A stretch of DNA of 64,000 bases from Achromobacter denitrificans NBRC 15125 (GTDB lineage: Bacteria; Pseudomonadota; Gammaproteobacteria; Burkholderiales; Burkholderiaceae_B), in contig NZ_BCTQ01000013.1 of the NCBI RefSeq assembly GCF_001571365.1, positions 88,844-152,843 on the forward strand, given 5' to 3'. The first letter of the stretch is position 1. Each line of letters starts with the position of its first letter. The notes beneath the pieces are model-generated. The model was not told the origin of the DNA, did not search any database, and saw nothing but the letters and a program-made list of their open reading frames with translations. Position numbers and translations under genes: made by a program. Of the stretch, positions 1 to 8,902 are shown piece after piece.

Positions 1-107
1 CGGCCGACACCCTATGCATCCATGGCGACCAACCCGGCGCCGTGCAATTCGCAAGCCAGATCCGCACCGCCCTGGAGGCCGAGGGCATCGCGGTCAAGAC
101 CATCTGA
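1..107 (+). CDS. pxpA: PxpA/LamB-YcsF family protein, C-terminal end only (cut by window edge)
   Basis: The first bases read in frame from position 3 to a TGA at 105-107 and give a 34-residue tail beginning ADTLCIHGDQPGAVQFA and ending in EAEGIAVKTI. The HGD-PGAV signature followed by a short helix and a final 'G-I/V' strand is the usual C-terminus of the LamB/YcsF family, whose characterised member PxpA is a subunit of prokaryotic 5-oxoprolinase (5-oxoproline to glutamate, with ATP, together with PxpB and PxpC). The rest of the gene, and any pxpB/pxpC, would lie to the left of the window. It ends 71 bp before the ABC receptor gene, so co-transcription is likely. Only the tail is visible, so family assignment is good but function is inferred. 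Confidence 0.75.
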   Translation, partial: ADTLCIHGDQPGAVQFASQIRTALEAEGIAVKTI

Positions 108-178
108 CGAAACGCAGCACCGGCCACACCCCATTCCCCGGAAGGCGAAAGCCCCGTCCCCCTCAAGGAAAGACTCGC

Positions 179-1783
179 ATGTATTCTGTCCTGGCTACCC
201 AATCACCCGCCCCTTCTCGCGGCAAGCGCCCGTTCCTCGCGCTGGCGCTGGCGGCCGCCCTCGCGTTCGCGGGCACCAGCGCGCAGGCCCAGACGCAAGG
301 CGGCACGCTGCGCGCCATCGTCCAGCCCGAGCCGCCCATTCTCATGCTGGGCCTCAATCAGCAGATCCCGACGCAATACGTCGCGGGCAAGATCTACGAA
401 AGCCTGCTGACCTGGACGCCGGCGCTGGAGCCCGCGCCGGGGCTGGCCAAGTCGTGGTCCATCTCCGACGACGGCAAGGTCTACGTGTTCGAACTGCAAT
501 CCGGTGTCAAGTGGCATGACGGCAAGCCCTTCACCGCGGACGACGTCGTGTTCTCCATCGACAAGTTCCTGCGCGAGGTGCACCCGCGAGCCCGCGTCAT
601 CATCACCCAGTTCGTCGAGTCGGTCACCGCGGTGAATCCCGAGAAGGTGGAGATCCGCCTCAAGCAGCCCTTCGCCCCGTTCCTGAAGGCATTCGTCAGC
701 GACAACATGCCGATGGTGCCCAAGCACATCTACGACGGCACCGACTACAAGACCAACCCTGCCAACCAGACCCCCATCGGAACCGGCCCCTTCAAGCTGA
801 AGGAGTGGAAACGAGGGTCCTACATCATCCTGACCCGCAACCCCGACTACTGGCAGAAAGGCAAGCCCTACCTGGACGAGATTGTCTTCAGCATCATTCC
901 CGACGCGGCTTCGCGCGCCGTGGCGTTCGAGCGCGGGGATGTGCAGGTGCTGCGCAGCGGCGATGCCGACAGCGTGGACGTCCGCCGCCTGAAGGGCCTC
1001 CCGAACGTGCAGTACACCACCGCCGGCTGGGAAATGTTCTCGCCCCAGGCCTATATGCAGATGAACCAGCGCAAGCCGCCCTTCGACAACGTGCTGGTGC
1101 GGCGCGCGGTGATGGCGGCCGTCAACCGGAAGTTCGTGGTCGACAACATCTTCTTCGGCCTGGGCAAGGTGGCGACGGGCCCCATTTCCTCGGGCACGCC
1201 CTTCTACGACGCCAAGGTAACGCCTTACCAATACGACTTGAAGGCCGCCCGCGCGCTGATCAAGGAATCCGGCGTGGATCTTTCCAAAACGCCGATCAAG
1301 ATTCTTTCCTATCCCTACGGAGCGGTATGGGACCGGCTGGGCGAGTACACCCGCCAAAGCCTGGAGCAGGTCGGCTTCAAGGTCGAGATCGAGCCCGCGG
1401 ACGCCGGCACGTGGTCCAAGCGCGTCTCCGACTTCGACTTCGACCTGACCTTCAGCTTCACGTCGCAGTATGGCGACCCGGCGCTGGGCGTTTCCCGCCT
1501 TTATCTGGAGCGCAACATCGTCAAGGGCTCCGCCTTCGTCAACAACCAGGGATACAAGAACCCGGCTGTCGACGCCCTGTGGGACCAGGCCGCGACCTCC
1601 ACCTCGAACGACGAGCGTCAGAAACTCTACGACGAGATCCAGCGCCAGCTGGTCTCCGACGTGGCCAACGGCTACCTGTTCGAGATCGAGAACCCCACGC
1701 TCTACAGCAATAAGGTCCACAACCTCGTGAAGTCCGCCATCGGCCTGCACGACACCTTCGCGGACGTGTACCTGGACAAGTAA
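179..1783 (+). CDS. ABC transporter periplasmic solute-binding protein, family 5 (peptide/opine/nickel type)
   Basis: A 534-residue extracytoplasmic receptor of the SBP_bac_5 family, which delivers peptides, opines or similar solutes to a Dpp/Opp-type importer. The start at 179 is chosen because AAGGAAAG lies just upstream and the first 38 residues form a Sec signal (basic GKR, then an Ala/Leu-rich core, cleavage after AQA). The mature part begins GGTLRAIVQPEP and contains the family blocks YESLLTW, ADDVVFSIDKF and TGPFKLKEWKRG. Permease and ATPase genes follow directly in the same direction. The ligand cannot be read from sequence; the amidohydrolase and 5-oxoprolinase neighbours suggest an N-substituted amino acid, small peptide or cyclic derivative. 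Confidence 0.9.
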   Translation: MYSVLATQSPAPSRGKRPFLALALAAALAFAGTSAQAQTQGGTLRAIVQPEPPILMLGLNQQIPTQYVAGKIYESLLTWTPALEPAPGLAKSWSISDDGKVYVFELQSGVKWHDGKPFTADDVVFSIDKFLREVHPRARVIITQFVESVTAVNPEKVEIRLKQPFAPFLKAFVSDNMPMVPKHIYDGTDYKTNPANQTPIGTGPFKLKEWKRGSYIILTRNPDYWQKGKPYLDEIVFSIIPDAASRAVAFERGDVQVLRSGDADSVDVRRLKGLPNVQYTTAGWEMFSPQAYMQMNQRKPPFDNVLVRRAVMAAVNRKFVVDNIFFGLGKVATGPISSGTPFYDAKVTPYQYDLKAARALIKESGVDLSKTPIKILSYPYGAVWDRLGEYTRQSLEQVGFKVEIEPADAGTWSKRVSDFDFDLTFSFTSQYGDPALGVSRLYLERNIVKGSAFVNNQGYKNPAVDALWDQAATSTSNDERQKLYDEIQRQLVSDVANGYLFEIENPTLYSNKVHNLVKSAIGLHDTFADVYLDK

Positions 1784-1856
1784 AAACCGGCGACGGGAGC
1801 CTGCATCCGCCTCGGGCGCAGGCCCCCGAACGCCAGAACACCGTGGAATCGAACGC

Positions 1857-2843
1857 ATGCAGAAATTGTCCTTCCTGGTCTCGCGCCTGGGCAAAGCCCT
1901 ATTCGTCATCCTGGGCGTGGTGATCATCAACTTCATGCTGATCCGCATGGCGCCCGGCGATCCGGCTGCCGTGCTCGCAGGCGAATCCGGGTCGTCGGAT
2001 CCCGCCTACGTCGAGCAGTTGCGTCAGCAGTTCGGGCTGGACAAGCCCGTCTACGTCCAGCTCGCGACCTACCTGAAAGGCGTGGCCCGTTTCGACCTCG
2101 GCTATTCGTACCGCGAACGGCTGCCGGTCTTCGACCTGATCATGGACAGGTTGCCCGCAACGCTCCTGCTGATGGTCTGCGCGTTCGCCTTTGCGCTGTT
2201 GTTCGGCGTGCTGTTCGGCATCATCGCTTCCCGCTGCCGCTACCAGGGAAAGCACCCCTGGGTCGATAGCGCATTGATGACCGCATCCCTGCTGATCTAC
2301 GCAACGCCGCAGTTCTGGCTGGCGCTTCTTGCAATCATCTTCTTCTCGCTGCAACTCGGCTGGTTGCCTCCGTTCGGGATGGAGACGGTGGGCAGCGGTC
2401 TGGCCGGCTGGGCCAGGATCAAGGACATCGCCACCCATCTCATCCTTCCCACCGTTTCGCTCGGCTGCTTCTTCATGGCCGTCTACGCCCGCCTGACGCG
2501 CGCCTCGATGCTTGAGGTCCTGGGCATGGACTTCATCAAGACGGCGCGCGCCAAGGGCGTGCCCGTGAACCAGATCATCCGCCACCACGCGCTGCGCAAC
2601 GCCTTGCTTCCCGTCGTGACCTTCGCCGGGATCCAGCTCGGGCAGATGGCCGGCGGCGCCGTGCTGACCGAGACCGTCTTCGGCTGGCCCGGCATCGGCC
2701 GCCTGATGTTCGATGCCCTGCTGCAGCGCGACTACCAGCTCCTGCTGGGCGTATTCCTGATCACGTCGACCATGGTCGTCGTGTTCAACCTGCTCACCGA
2801 TCTGATCTATCGGTTCGTCGACCCGCGCACCCAGGAAAGCTGA
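1857..2843 (+). CDS. ABC transporter permease, DppB/OppB type
   Basis: 328-residue inner-membrane permease with the DppB layout: an N-terminal membrane helix (ViiNFMLIRMAPGDPA), a periplasmic stretch with QQFGLDKPVYVQ, and five further helices. The cytoplasmic EAA loop that docks on the ATPase is visible in the C-terminal half as DFIKTARAKGVP, followed by HHALRNALLPVVT and the ending FVDPR, all hallmarks of this subfamily. It follows the receptor gene by 73 bp and precedes the second permease by 8 bp, so it is part of one importer operon. The first residues MQKLSFLVSRLGKA give a normal short cytoplasmic N-terminus. Confidence 0.92.
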   Translation: MQKLSFLVSRLGKALFVILGVVIINFMLIRMAPGDPAAVLAGESGSSDPAYVEQLRQQFGLDKPVYVQLATYLKGVARFDLGYSYRERLPVFDLIMDRLPATLLLMVCAFAFALLFGVLFGIIASRCRYQGKHPWVDSALMTASLLIYATPQFWLALLAIIFFSLQLGWLPPFGMETVGSGLAGWARIKDIATHLILPTVSLGCFFMAVYARLTRASMLEVLGMDFIKTARAKGVPVNQIIRHHALRNALLPVVTFAGIQLGQMAGGAVLTETVFGWPGIGRLMFDALLQRDYQLLLGVFLITSTMVVVFNLLTDLIYRFVDPRTQES

Positions 2844-2851
2844 GGCACACC

Positions 2852-3691
2852 ATGAAGAAATTCCTGAACAGATTCCTTGCCAACCGCGGCGCCGCGGCGG
2901 GCACTTTCCTGCTGCTGATCGTTATCGCGGTCGGCGCCTCGGCCTCGGTCCTGTACGAAGAATCGCCCTGGATGATGGTGGCCCAGCCGCTCATCAAGCC
3001 GTTCACGGACCCTGCCTACCTTCTGGGCACGGACATGCTGGGCCGCGACATCGCCGCGGGCCTGGCGTACGGCGCCCGCGTCTCCCTCATGATCGGCGTC
3101 ATCTCGACCCTGGTGGCGGTTTTCGTCGGCATCCTGGTGGGCGCGCTCGCCGGGTACTACGGCAAATGGGTGGACGACGCCCTGATGCGCGCGACTGAGT
3201 TCTTCCAGACGGTGCCGCAGCTGGCGATGGCCATGGTGCTGGTGGCGATATTCAAGCCGTCCCTGTACTCCATCGTCGGGGCGATCGCGATGGTTTCCTG
3301 GCCGCCCGTCGCCCGCCTGGTCCGCGCCGAATTCATGACCTTGAAAACGCGCGAATTCGTGCAGGCGGCCGTCGTGATCGGCCAGCGCCCCAGCCGCATC
3401 ATCCTGACCCAGATCCTGCCCAACACCGCCTCGCCCATCATCGTGACCGCATCGCTCATGACCGCCACCGCGATCCTGACCGAGTCGGCGCTGTCATTCC
3501 TTGGGCTGGGCGACCGCAACCTCATGAGCTGGGGCTACATGATCGGCGCCGCGCGGACGATGCTGCGCGAATCGCAGTGGATGAGCCTGTGGCCCGGGCT
3601 GGCGATCATGCTGACCGTGCTGGCCATCAATCTGATCGGCGAGGGCCTGAACGACGCTCTCAACCCGCAACTTCGCAAGCGTGGAGCCTGA
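2852..3691 (+). CDS. ABC transporter permease, DppC/OppC type
   Basis: 279-residue inner-membrane permease, partner of the DppB-like protein. It has the DppC pattern: one N-terminal helix, then the motif LLGTDMLGRDIAAGLAYGARVSL (family LGTDxxGRD-SR-YGAR-SL), an EAA loop (EFVQAAVVIGQRPSRI), and ESALSFLGLG near the end. GAGG 7-10 bases before the ATG serves as ribosome binding site. Its stop codon lies between the two possible GTG starts of the following ATPase gene, indicating tight translational coupling. Residues 30-45 (SVLYEESPWMM) replace the usual longer periplasmic segment, but overall length is normal. Confidence 0.92.
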   Translation: MKKFLNRFLANRGAAAGTFLLLIVIAVGASASVLYEESPWMMVAQPLIKPFTDPAYLLGTDMLGRDIAAGLAYGARVSLMIGVISTLVAVFVGILVGALAGYYGKWVDDALMRATEFFQTVPQLAMAMVLVAIFKPSLYSIVGAIAMVSWPPVARLVRAEFMTLKTREFVQAAVVIGQRPSRIILTQILPNTASPIIVTASLMTATAILTESALSFLGLGDRNLMSWGYMIGAARTMLRESQWMSLWPGLAIMLTVLAINLIGEGLNDALNPQLRKRGA

Positions 3692-3695
3692 CCCC

Positions 3696-5390
3696 GTGAC
3701 CAAGCAGACCTTGCCCCCCTCCGATCCGCCGCTGCTCTCCATCAGGAACCTGAGCATCGCCCTCCCCTCAGGCGGCGACCGCCCCTACGCCGTCCAGGAT
3801 ATTTCCTACGACATTCGCGCCGGCGAGATCCTGTGCATCGTGGGAGAGTCCGGCTCCGGCAAGTCCATGAGCGCCAACGCCATCATGGGCCTGCTTCCCC
3901 ACTATCTCCGTCCGGAAGGCGGGCAGATCCTGCTTGGCGGCCGCGACCTGCTGACGCTGGACGAAGACGTTTTGCGCGGCATGCGCGGGCGCGAAATGGC
4001 CATGATCTTCCAGGAACCGCTGTCGGCGCTGAACCCCTTGCTGACCGTCGGCGAACAGATCGCGGAAGTCATGCGCGTCCACAATGCCTACCCGGGAGAA
4101 GCCAGGGAAAAGCGCGTGCTGGAACTGCTGGAACTGGTCGGGCTGCCCGACCCCGCCGCGATCCGCCACGCCTGGCCCTTCCGGCTGTCGGGGGGCCAGC
4201 GCCAACGCGTCATGATCGCGATGGCGCTGGCGCTCGAACCCAAACTGCTTATCGCCGACGAACCCACGACTGCGCTGGACGTCACCACGCAAGCCCAGAT
4301 TCTTGCCCTGATCGCCCGCATCCAGCGGGACAAGGGCATGGGCGTGATGTTCGTCACCCACGATTTCGGCGTGGTCGCGGAGATCGCCGACAGGGTCGCC
4401 GTCATGGAGAAAGGCATACTCGTCGAGCAGGGCCCCGCCGAACAGGTCCTGAATCGGCCGCAGCATCCCTATACGCGCCGGCTCATCGGCGCCGTCCCGC
4501 GGCACCGCGCGTCGCCCTCGACGCGGGCCACGCCCGCTGGCGGCCCGGTGCTGCAGGTCGAAAACCTGCACAAGACCTATGCCGTCGGCGGAGGGCTGTT
4601 CCGCAAAGGCCGCGTCGTCCATGCCGTCAACGATGTGAGCTTCACGGTCAAGCGCGGCGAAACGCTGGGCATCGTCGGCGAATCCGGCTCGGGCAAGTCC
4701 ACCATCGGAAAATGCCTGCTCAAGCTCCTGGACATCGACGGCGGCCAGATGCTCTTCGACGGCCAGGACATCGCGCCGATGTCGGAAGCCCAGTTCCGCC
4801 CGAAGCGGCGAAACATCCAGATGATCTTCCAGGATCCGTTCGCCTCGCTGAATCCGCGCCAAACGGTGGGCCGGATCCTCTGCGACGGCCCGCTCGCCAG
4901 CGGCGTTTCCCGCCAACAGGCGGAAAAGCGGGCTCGCGAACTGCTGCAACTGGTGGAGCTGGATCCCTCCGCCTTCGACCGTTACCCCGGAGAGTTCTCC
5001 GGCGGCCAGCGCCAGCGCGTCGGCATCGCGCGCGCGCTGGCCATGGAACCGCGGCTGATCGTGGCCGACGAATCGGTCTCGGCGCTGGACGTGTCGGTAC
5101 AGGCGCAGGTGCTGAAGCTGCTCCACGACGTCCAGCAACGGTTGCAGCTGGCGCTGATTTTCATCACCCACGACCTGCGCGTGGCGGCGCAGATATGCGA
5201 TCACCTGCTGGTCATGCATCGCGGCCGGGTGGTCGAACAAGGCCCGCCCGCGCAGATTTTCGATGACCCCCAGGACGCCTACACGCGGCAACTCATCGCC
5301 GCCATGCCCGGACGAGGCTGGGATCCCGCCGCCGCGATCCAGCATTCCGAATCCCTGAACGACGCGGCCCTGGCCCCCCACGCCTCATGA
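3696..5390 (+). CDS. Fused tandem ABC ATPase (DppD-DppF type)
   Basis: 564-residue protein carrying both nucleotide-binding domains of a peptide-type importer in one chain. Domain 1 has Walker A GESGSGKS near residues 50-57, signature LSGGQRQRV and Walker B LLIADEPT. Domain 2 has Walker A near residue 328, signature FSGGQRQRV and [12 protein letters not shown]. Each domain ends in the oligopeptide-type tail ([26 protein letters not shown]), supporting a peptide/opine-class transporter. Two GTG starts are possible, 3681 and 3696; 3696 is preferred because GGAG lies nine bases upstream. In domain 2 the Walker B glutamate is followed by S instead of the usual P (DES), common in this family. The gene ends by overlapping the next start (ATGA). 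Confidence 0.93.
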   Translation: MTKQTLPPSDPPLLSIRNLSIALPSGGDRPYAVQDISYDIRAGEILCIVGESGSGKSMSANAIMGLLPHYLRPEGGQILLGGRDLLTLDEDVLRGMRGREMAMIFQEPLSALNPLLTVGEQIAEVMRVHNAYPGEAREKRVLELLELVGLPDPAAIRHAWPFRLSGGQRQRVMIAMALALEPKLLIADEPTTALDVTTQAQILALIARIQRDKGMGVMFVTHDFGVVAEIADRVAVMEKGILVEQGPAEQVLNRPQHPYTRRLIGAVPRHRASPSTRATPAGGPVLQVENLHKTYAVGGGLFRKGRVVHAVNDVSFTVKRGETLGIVGESGSGKSTIGKCLLKLLDIDGGQMLFDGQDIAPMSEAQFRPKRRNIQMIFQDPFASLNPRQTVGRILCDGPLASGVSRQQAEKRARELLQLVELDPSAFDRYPGEFSGGQRQRVGIARALAMEPRLIVADESVSALDVSVQAQVLKLLHDVQQRLQLALIFITHDLRVAAQICDHLLVMHRGRVVEQGPPAQIFDDPQDAYTRQLIAAMPGRGWDPAAAIQHSESLNDAALAPHAS

Positions 5391-6673
5391 TAGAACCCGA
5401 CCTGGCCCTGGCCGCTAGCCTGTTCGAACAACTGCACGCATCGAGCTTCGACGGCGTGGGCATCACGCGAGACACTTACGGCGCCGGCGAACAACGCGCC
5501 CACGCCCTGATGGCCGACAACGCCCGGCGCCTGGGCCTGGAAGTGCGCGTCGACGCGGCCCTCAACCTGTACCTGACGCTGCCGGGACGCCACCGGGAAA
5601 AACCGGTGGTGATGACCGGTTCCCACCTGGACTCCGTTCCCCGGGGCGGAAACTACGACGGCGCGGCGGGCGTCGTCGCGGGCCTGGCAGTGCTCGCGGG
5701 ATGGATCCGCGAAGGCGCCCAGCCGGACCGCGACGTCACGGTCATGGGGATACGGGCCGAGGAAAGCGCCTGGTTCCCCGTCTCCTACATCGGCAGCACG
5801 TCCGCGTTCGGCCTGCTGAGTCCCCAGGCCCTGTCCAGCCGCCGCGCCGATACGGGCCGGACCCTGGCGGAGCACATCGGCGGACTTGGCGGCCGGCCCG
5901 AGGCGCTTGCCCGGGGGGAGGCCGAGTTGCGCCCGGAGTCCATCGACTGCTTTGTCGAACTGCATATCGAGCAGGGACCGGTCCTGGAAGGAGGCGGCCA
6001 CGCCCTCGGCGTGGTGACCGGCATCTGCGGCAGCCATCGCTACCGGCAAGCGCAGATCAAGGGCAGGTACGCGCACTCGGGCGCCACGCCACGCACCCAC
6101 CGCCAGGACGCCGTGGTGGCGCTGGCCGCCTTGATCGAGCGCCTGCAGCGCGAATGGCGCGGCCTGGAGGCCGGCGGGCACGAACTTACCCTCACCTTCG
6201 GCCAGGTGAACACAGACCCTATGCAGGCCGATTTCAGCAAAGTGCCCGGGCAGGTGAGTTTCTGCGTCGACATTCGCTCGCGCAGCGTCGACACCTTGCG
6301 CCTGCTGGATTCGCTGCTGCTGGCGGCGGCGGGCGAATTGGAAGCCTCCCATGGCGTGCGCTTCGATTGGGGCCCCGTCTCGGGCAGCCAGCCCGCGGTC
6401 ATGGACGAACCCCTGCAGCACGCGCTGCGCGGCGCCGCAGTGGCAGCGGGCGTGCAGCCCCGCCAGCTTCCCAGCGGCGCGGGGCACGACGCCGCGACCT
6501 TCTCGAACCGGGGCGTTCCCACCGCCATGCTGTTCGTGCGCAACGCGAATGGAAGCCACAACCCCGAGGAGGCCATGGCCATGGACGACTTTGCCGCGGG
6601 CGTCCGATGCCTGGGCCAGGTGCTTGCCATGCGCGCCGGACTGGCCGAACCACAAGACCCCGCCCCTATTTGA
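5387..6673 (+). CDS. M20-family Zn-dependent amidohydrolase (N-carbamoyl-L-amino acid hydrolase / allantoate amidohydrolase / beta-ureidopropionase group)
   Basis: 428-residue cytoplasmic binuclear metal enzyme. Visible metal/catalytic positions: H80 and D91 in TGSHLDSVPRGGNYDGAAG, E125-E126 in RAEESAWFP, H193 in ELHIEQGP, and a late H in GSHNPEE. The substrate-loop sequence GSTSAFG and the SGAGHDA block place it in the carbamoylase/allantoate-hydrolase subgroup rather than among peptidases. Such enzymes cleave N-carbamoyl groups or ureides to free amino acid, CO2 and ammonia. It starts within the stop of the transporter ATPase (ATGA at 5387-5390), so it probably handles the imported solute. 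N-acyl amino acids are the main alternative substrate. Confidence 0.88.
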   Translation: MIEPDLALAASLFEQLHASSFDGVGITRDTYGAGEQRAHALMADNARRLGLEVRVDAALNLYLTLPGRHREKPVVMTGSHLDSVPRGGNYDGAAGVVAGLAVLAGWIREGAQPDRDVTVMGIRAEESAWFPVSYIGSTSAFGLLSPQALSSRRADTGRTLAEHIGGLGGRPEALARGEAELRPESIDCFVELHIEQGPVLEGGGHALGVVTGICGSHRYRQAQIKGRYAHSGATPRTHRQDAVVALAALIERLQREWRGLEAGGHELTLTFGQVNTDPMQADFSKVPGQVSFCVDIRSRSVDTLRLLDSLLLAAAGELEASHGVRFDWGPVSGSQPAVMDEPLQHALRGAAVAAGVQPRQLPSGAGHDAATFSNRGVPTAMLFVRNANGSHNPEEAMAMDDFAAGVRCLGQVLAMRAGLAEPQDPAPI

Positions 6674-6685
6674 GGACCTTTCATC

Positions 6686-7690
6686 ATGCCGATTTGCGTC
6701 ATCGCGCAACCCATCCACCCCATCGGCGCGCAGATTCTGCGCGAGGCCGGCGTGGAGGTGCGCCAATCTCCCGGGCCCGGCCTGGATTCCCTGCGCGAGG
6801 TCATCGCCGAGGCCGATGCGGTCATCGTCCGCGACAGCCTGCCCGCCACGCTCATGGACGCGGCGCCGCGCCTGCGCGTCATCGCCAACCACGGCACTGG
6901 CACGGACAAGATCGACGTCGCCCATGCGGAGTCGAAAGGCATACCCGTCGTTTTCACCCCCGATGCGAACGTGCGCTCGGTCGCGGAGCATGCGCTGATG
7001 CTGATGCTTGCCACCGCCCGCCAGGCGGCGCAGGCCGATGCCGCGACGCGCAAGGGCCACTGGCGTTTCAAGTATGAACAGCCCATGTTCTCGCTCTGCG
7101 GGAAAACGCTGGGCATCGTGGGCTGGGGCCGCACCGGCCGCCTGCTCTGCGACATGGCCGCGCGGGCGCTGGACATGCGCGTCGTCGTCTGGTCGCCCAG
7201 CCTGCCCGCCGACGGCTTGCCGTCGTCCGGCGCCACCCGCGTCGACACGCTGCATGAACTGCTGCGGACGTCGGACGTCGTGTCGTTGCATCGGCCATTG
7301 CGCGGCGACACCCGGCACACGCTGGACAAGGCGGCGCTGGCGCAGATGAAACCCGGCGCCATCGTCATCAACACGTCCCGGGGCGGGCTCATCGACGAAT
7401 CGGCCCTGGCGGACGCCCTGCGCGAGGGGCGCATCTACGGCGCCGGGCTGGACGTCTTCGAAACGGAGCCGCTGCCTGCGGGCTCGATGATAGCGGGGCT
7501 TCCCAACGTGGTGCTCACCCCCCACGTTGCCGGCTCCACCCAGGAAGCCCTGGAGGCCACTGCCCGCCAATGCGCCGAACAAATCCTTGCCGTGCTGGCC
7601 GGCCGGCAGCCGCCCCACCTCGTCCATCCGCAGGCCTGGGAGCGCCGCCGCCAGCCTGTCCCTTCCACGCTTGCCGAGCGCCTGCCATGA
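6686..7690 (+). CDS. D-isomer-specific 2-hydroxyacid dehydrogenase family protein
   Basis: 334-residue NAD(P)-dependent oxidoreductase. The Rossmann dinucleotide motif is GIVGWGRTG (about residues 143-151). The catalytic set appears as the Arg in NTSRGGLIDE, the Glu in the segment DVFETEPLP and the His in LTPHVAGST. The family normally interconverts 2-keto and 2-hydroxy acids or oxidises 3-phosphoglycerate. GAGG upstream of the ATG is a good ribosome binding site. It follows the amidohydrolase by 12 bp and overlaps the next gene by 4 bp (ATGA), so it belongs to the operon; it may dispose of a keto or hydroxy acid released from the imported compound. Exact substrate unknown. Confidence 0.88.
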   Translation: MPICVIAQPIHPIGAQILREAGVEVRQSPGPGLDSLREVIAEADAVIVRDSLPATLMDAAPRLRVIANHGTGTDKIDVAHAESKGIPVVFTPDANVRSVAEHALMLMLATARQAAQADAATRKGHWRFKYEQPMFSLCGKTLGIVGWGRTGRLLCDMAARALDMRVVVWSPSLPADGLPSSGATRVDTLHELLRTSDVVSLHRPLRGDTRHTLDKAALAQMKPGAIVINTSRGGLIDESALADALREGRIYGAGLDVFETEPLPAGSMIAGLPNVVLTPHVAGSTQEALEATARQCAEQILAVLAGRQPPHLVHPQAWERRRQPVPSTLAERLP

Positions 7691-8490
7691 CTCCCCCCAT
7701 CGTCAGCCTGACCCAGGGCCATCTGCCCCTGCTCATTTCCATTCCCCACGGCGGCGAATGCCTGCCCGAGCCGTTCATGCGCCGCATGACGCCGGCCGCG
7801 CGCAAGATCGCGGACACCGACTGGCACCTCTCGCGGCTCTACGATTTCGCTCGCGCGATGGGCGCTTCCGTGCTGCAGGCCAACTACTCGCGCTACATCA
7901 TCGACGTCAACCGGCCGGCCGACGGCGCAAGCCTTTACCCCGGAACCACCACCACGGGCTTGTGCCCGACCGAGAGCTTTATCGGCGAAGCCCTGTACCG
8001 CGACGACGCCGCGCCCCCAGACGCGGACGAGACCGCGCAGCGCGTCGCCCTGTACTGGCAGCCCTACCACGACGCCTTGCGGCAGGAGTTATCGCGCTTG
8101 CGGGAAAAGCACACCCACGTGCTGCTCTGGGAAGCGCATTCGATCGCCAACGAACTGCCCCGCCTTTTCGAAGGGCGGCTGCCGGATCTGAACATCGGCA
8201 CCTTCGACGGCGCCGCATGCGCGCCCTCGCTGCGCGAGGCCGCCATCGCGGCGGCAAGCGCCGGTCCGTTCAGCTGGGTGATCGACGCCCGCTTCAAGGG
8301 AGGCCACATTACGCGCCACTATGGCCGCCCCCATGCCGGCGTGCACGCCGTGCAACTCGAAATGGCGCGCTGCCTCTACATGGACGAAGGGGAACCTTTC
8401 CCCTATCGCGAGGACCGGGCGGCCGCGGTGCTTCCCACCGTGGAGAGCATGGTCAGGAACACCTTGCGAGCGTTGGAGGCCCTGCAATGA
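7687..8490 (+). CDS. N-formylglutamate amidohydrolase family protein
   Basis: 267-residue protein of the HutG/N-formylglutamate amidohydrolase family, which removes formyl groups from N-formyl amino acids. Supporting blocks: LISIPHGGECLPE near the N-terminus (metal His), DTDWHLSRLYDFA, RYIIDVNRP, LLWEAHSI and RFKGGHITRHYGRP. Family members more often read DAHSM or DAHSI, so WEAHSI is a small variation. The start at 7687 overlaps the dehydrogenase stop; a longer in-frame opening at 7570 would overlap that gene by 121 bp and is rejected. There are no histidine-degradation (hut) genes here, so the real substrate is more likely another N-acyl or N-formyl amino acid made in this pathway. Confidence 0.82.
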   Translation: MTPPIVSLTQGHLPLLISIPHGGECLPEPFMRRMTPAARKIADTDWHLSRLYDFARAMGASVLQANYSRYIIDVNRPADGASLYPGTTTTGLCPTESFIGEALYRDDAAPPDADETAQRVALYWQPYHDALRQELSRLREKHTHVLLWEAHSIANELPRLFEGRLPDLNIGTFDGAACAPSLREAAIAAASAGPFSWVIDARFKGGHITRHYGRPHAGVHAVQLEMARCLYMDEGEPFPYREDRAAAVLPTVESMVRNTLRALEALQ

Positions 8491-8503
8491 ATGGACGACA
8501 GCC

Positions 8504-8899
8504 ATGATAGATCTCTCCGATATCCGCGCGTACGCGCGCAGGCTCCACCTGCGCGGGGTCGAATCGATGGAGATCCAGGAAGGAAACCGCCTGATCAGCA
8601 TCCGCGTCGACAGCCCGATGCCCGCGAGCCAGGCGCCCGCGCCGGAGGCGGCGTCCATCACCGTCCGCAGCGCGACGCTGGGCCGCTTGCGGCGCTCCCA
8701 TGACGAGAGCTTGCCGGTCCGGATCGAACCCGGCGACGAGGTAGCCAAGGACCAATTGCTTGCATTGGTGGCGCTGGACGAAAGCCTGACGGCCGTGCTC
8801 GCGCCCGCGGATGGCGTGATAGACGCCGTACTCGCCGCCGACGATCAGATAGTGGACTACGGCATGCCCCTTTTTCAACTCAAGCCGACGCAACGCTGA
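8504..8899 (+). CDS. BCCP-like protein lacking the biotinylation lysine
   Basis: 131-residue protein with the layout of a biotin carboxyl carrier protein: a short N-terminal helix region (IDLSDIRAYARRLHLRG), a Pro/Ala linker (about residues 38-50), and a C-terminal biotinyl/lipoyl-like fold (ITVRSATLGRLRR ... GDEVAKDQLLALV ... APADGVIDAVLAADDQIVDYGMPLFQL). At the hairpin turn where BCCP carries A-M-K-M, this protein has A-L-D-E (residues 90-93), so the lysine that accepts biotin is replaced by Asp92. The genuine AccB follows after 3 bp. It is therefore unlikely to be a carrier and may be a structural or docking subunit; a pseudo-carrier under decay is less likely because the rest of the fold is intact. 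Confidence 0.72.
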   Translation: MIDLSDIRAYARRLHLRGVESMEIQEGNRLISIRVDSPMPASQAPAPEAASITVRSATLGRLRRSHDESLPVRIEPGDEVAKDQLLALVALDESLTAVLAPADGVIDAVLAADDQIVDYGMPLFQLKPTQR

Positions 8900-8902
8900 G
8901 CC

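Noticed and set aside
203..1948. Long reading frame on the minus strand over the receptor gene
   Set aside because: It lies antisense to a gene with clear family motifs; the translation is low-complexity and rich in Arg/Val/Gly, typical of GC-rich shadows.
5279..7627. 782-codon minus-strand reading frame across the amidohydrolase and dehydrogenase genes
   Set aside because: No family motifs; it spans several plus-strand genes with strong motifs and coupled starts.
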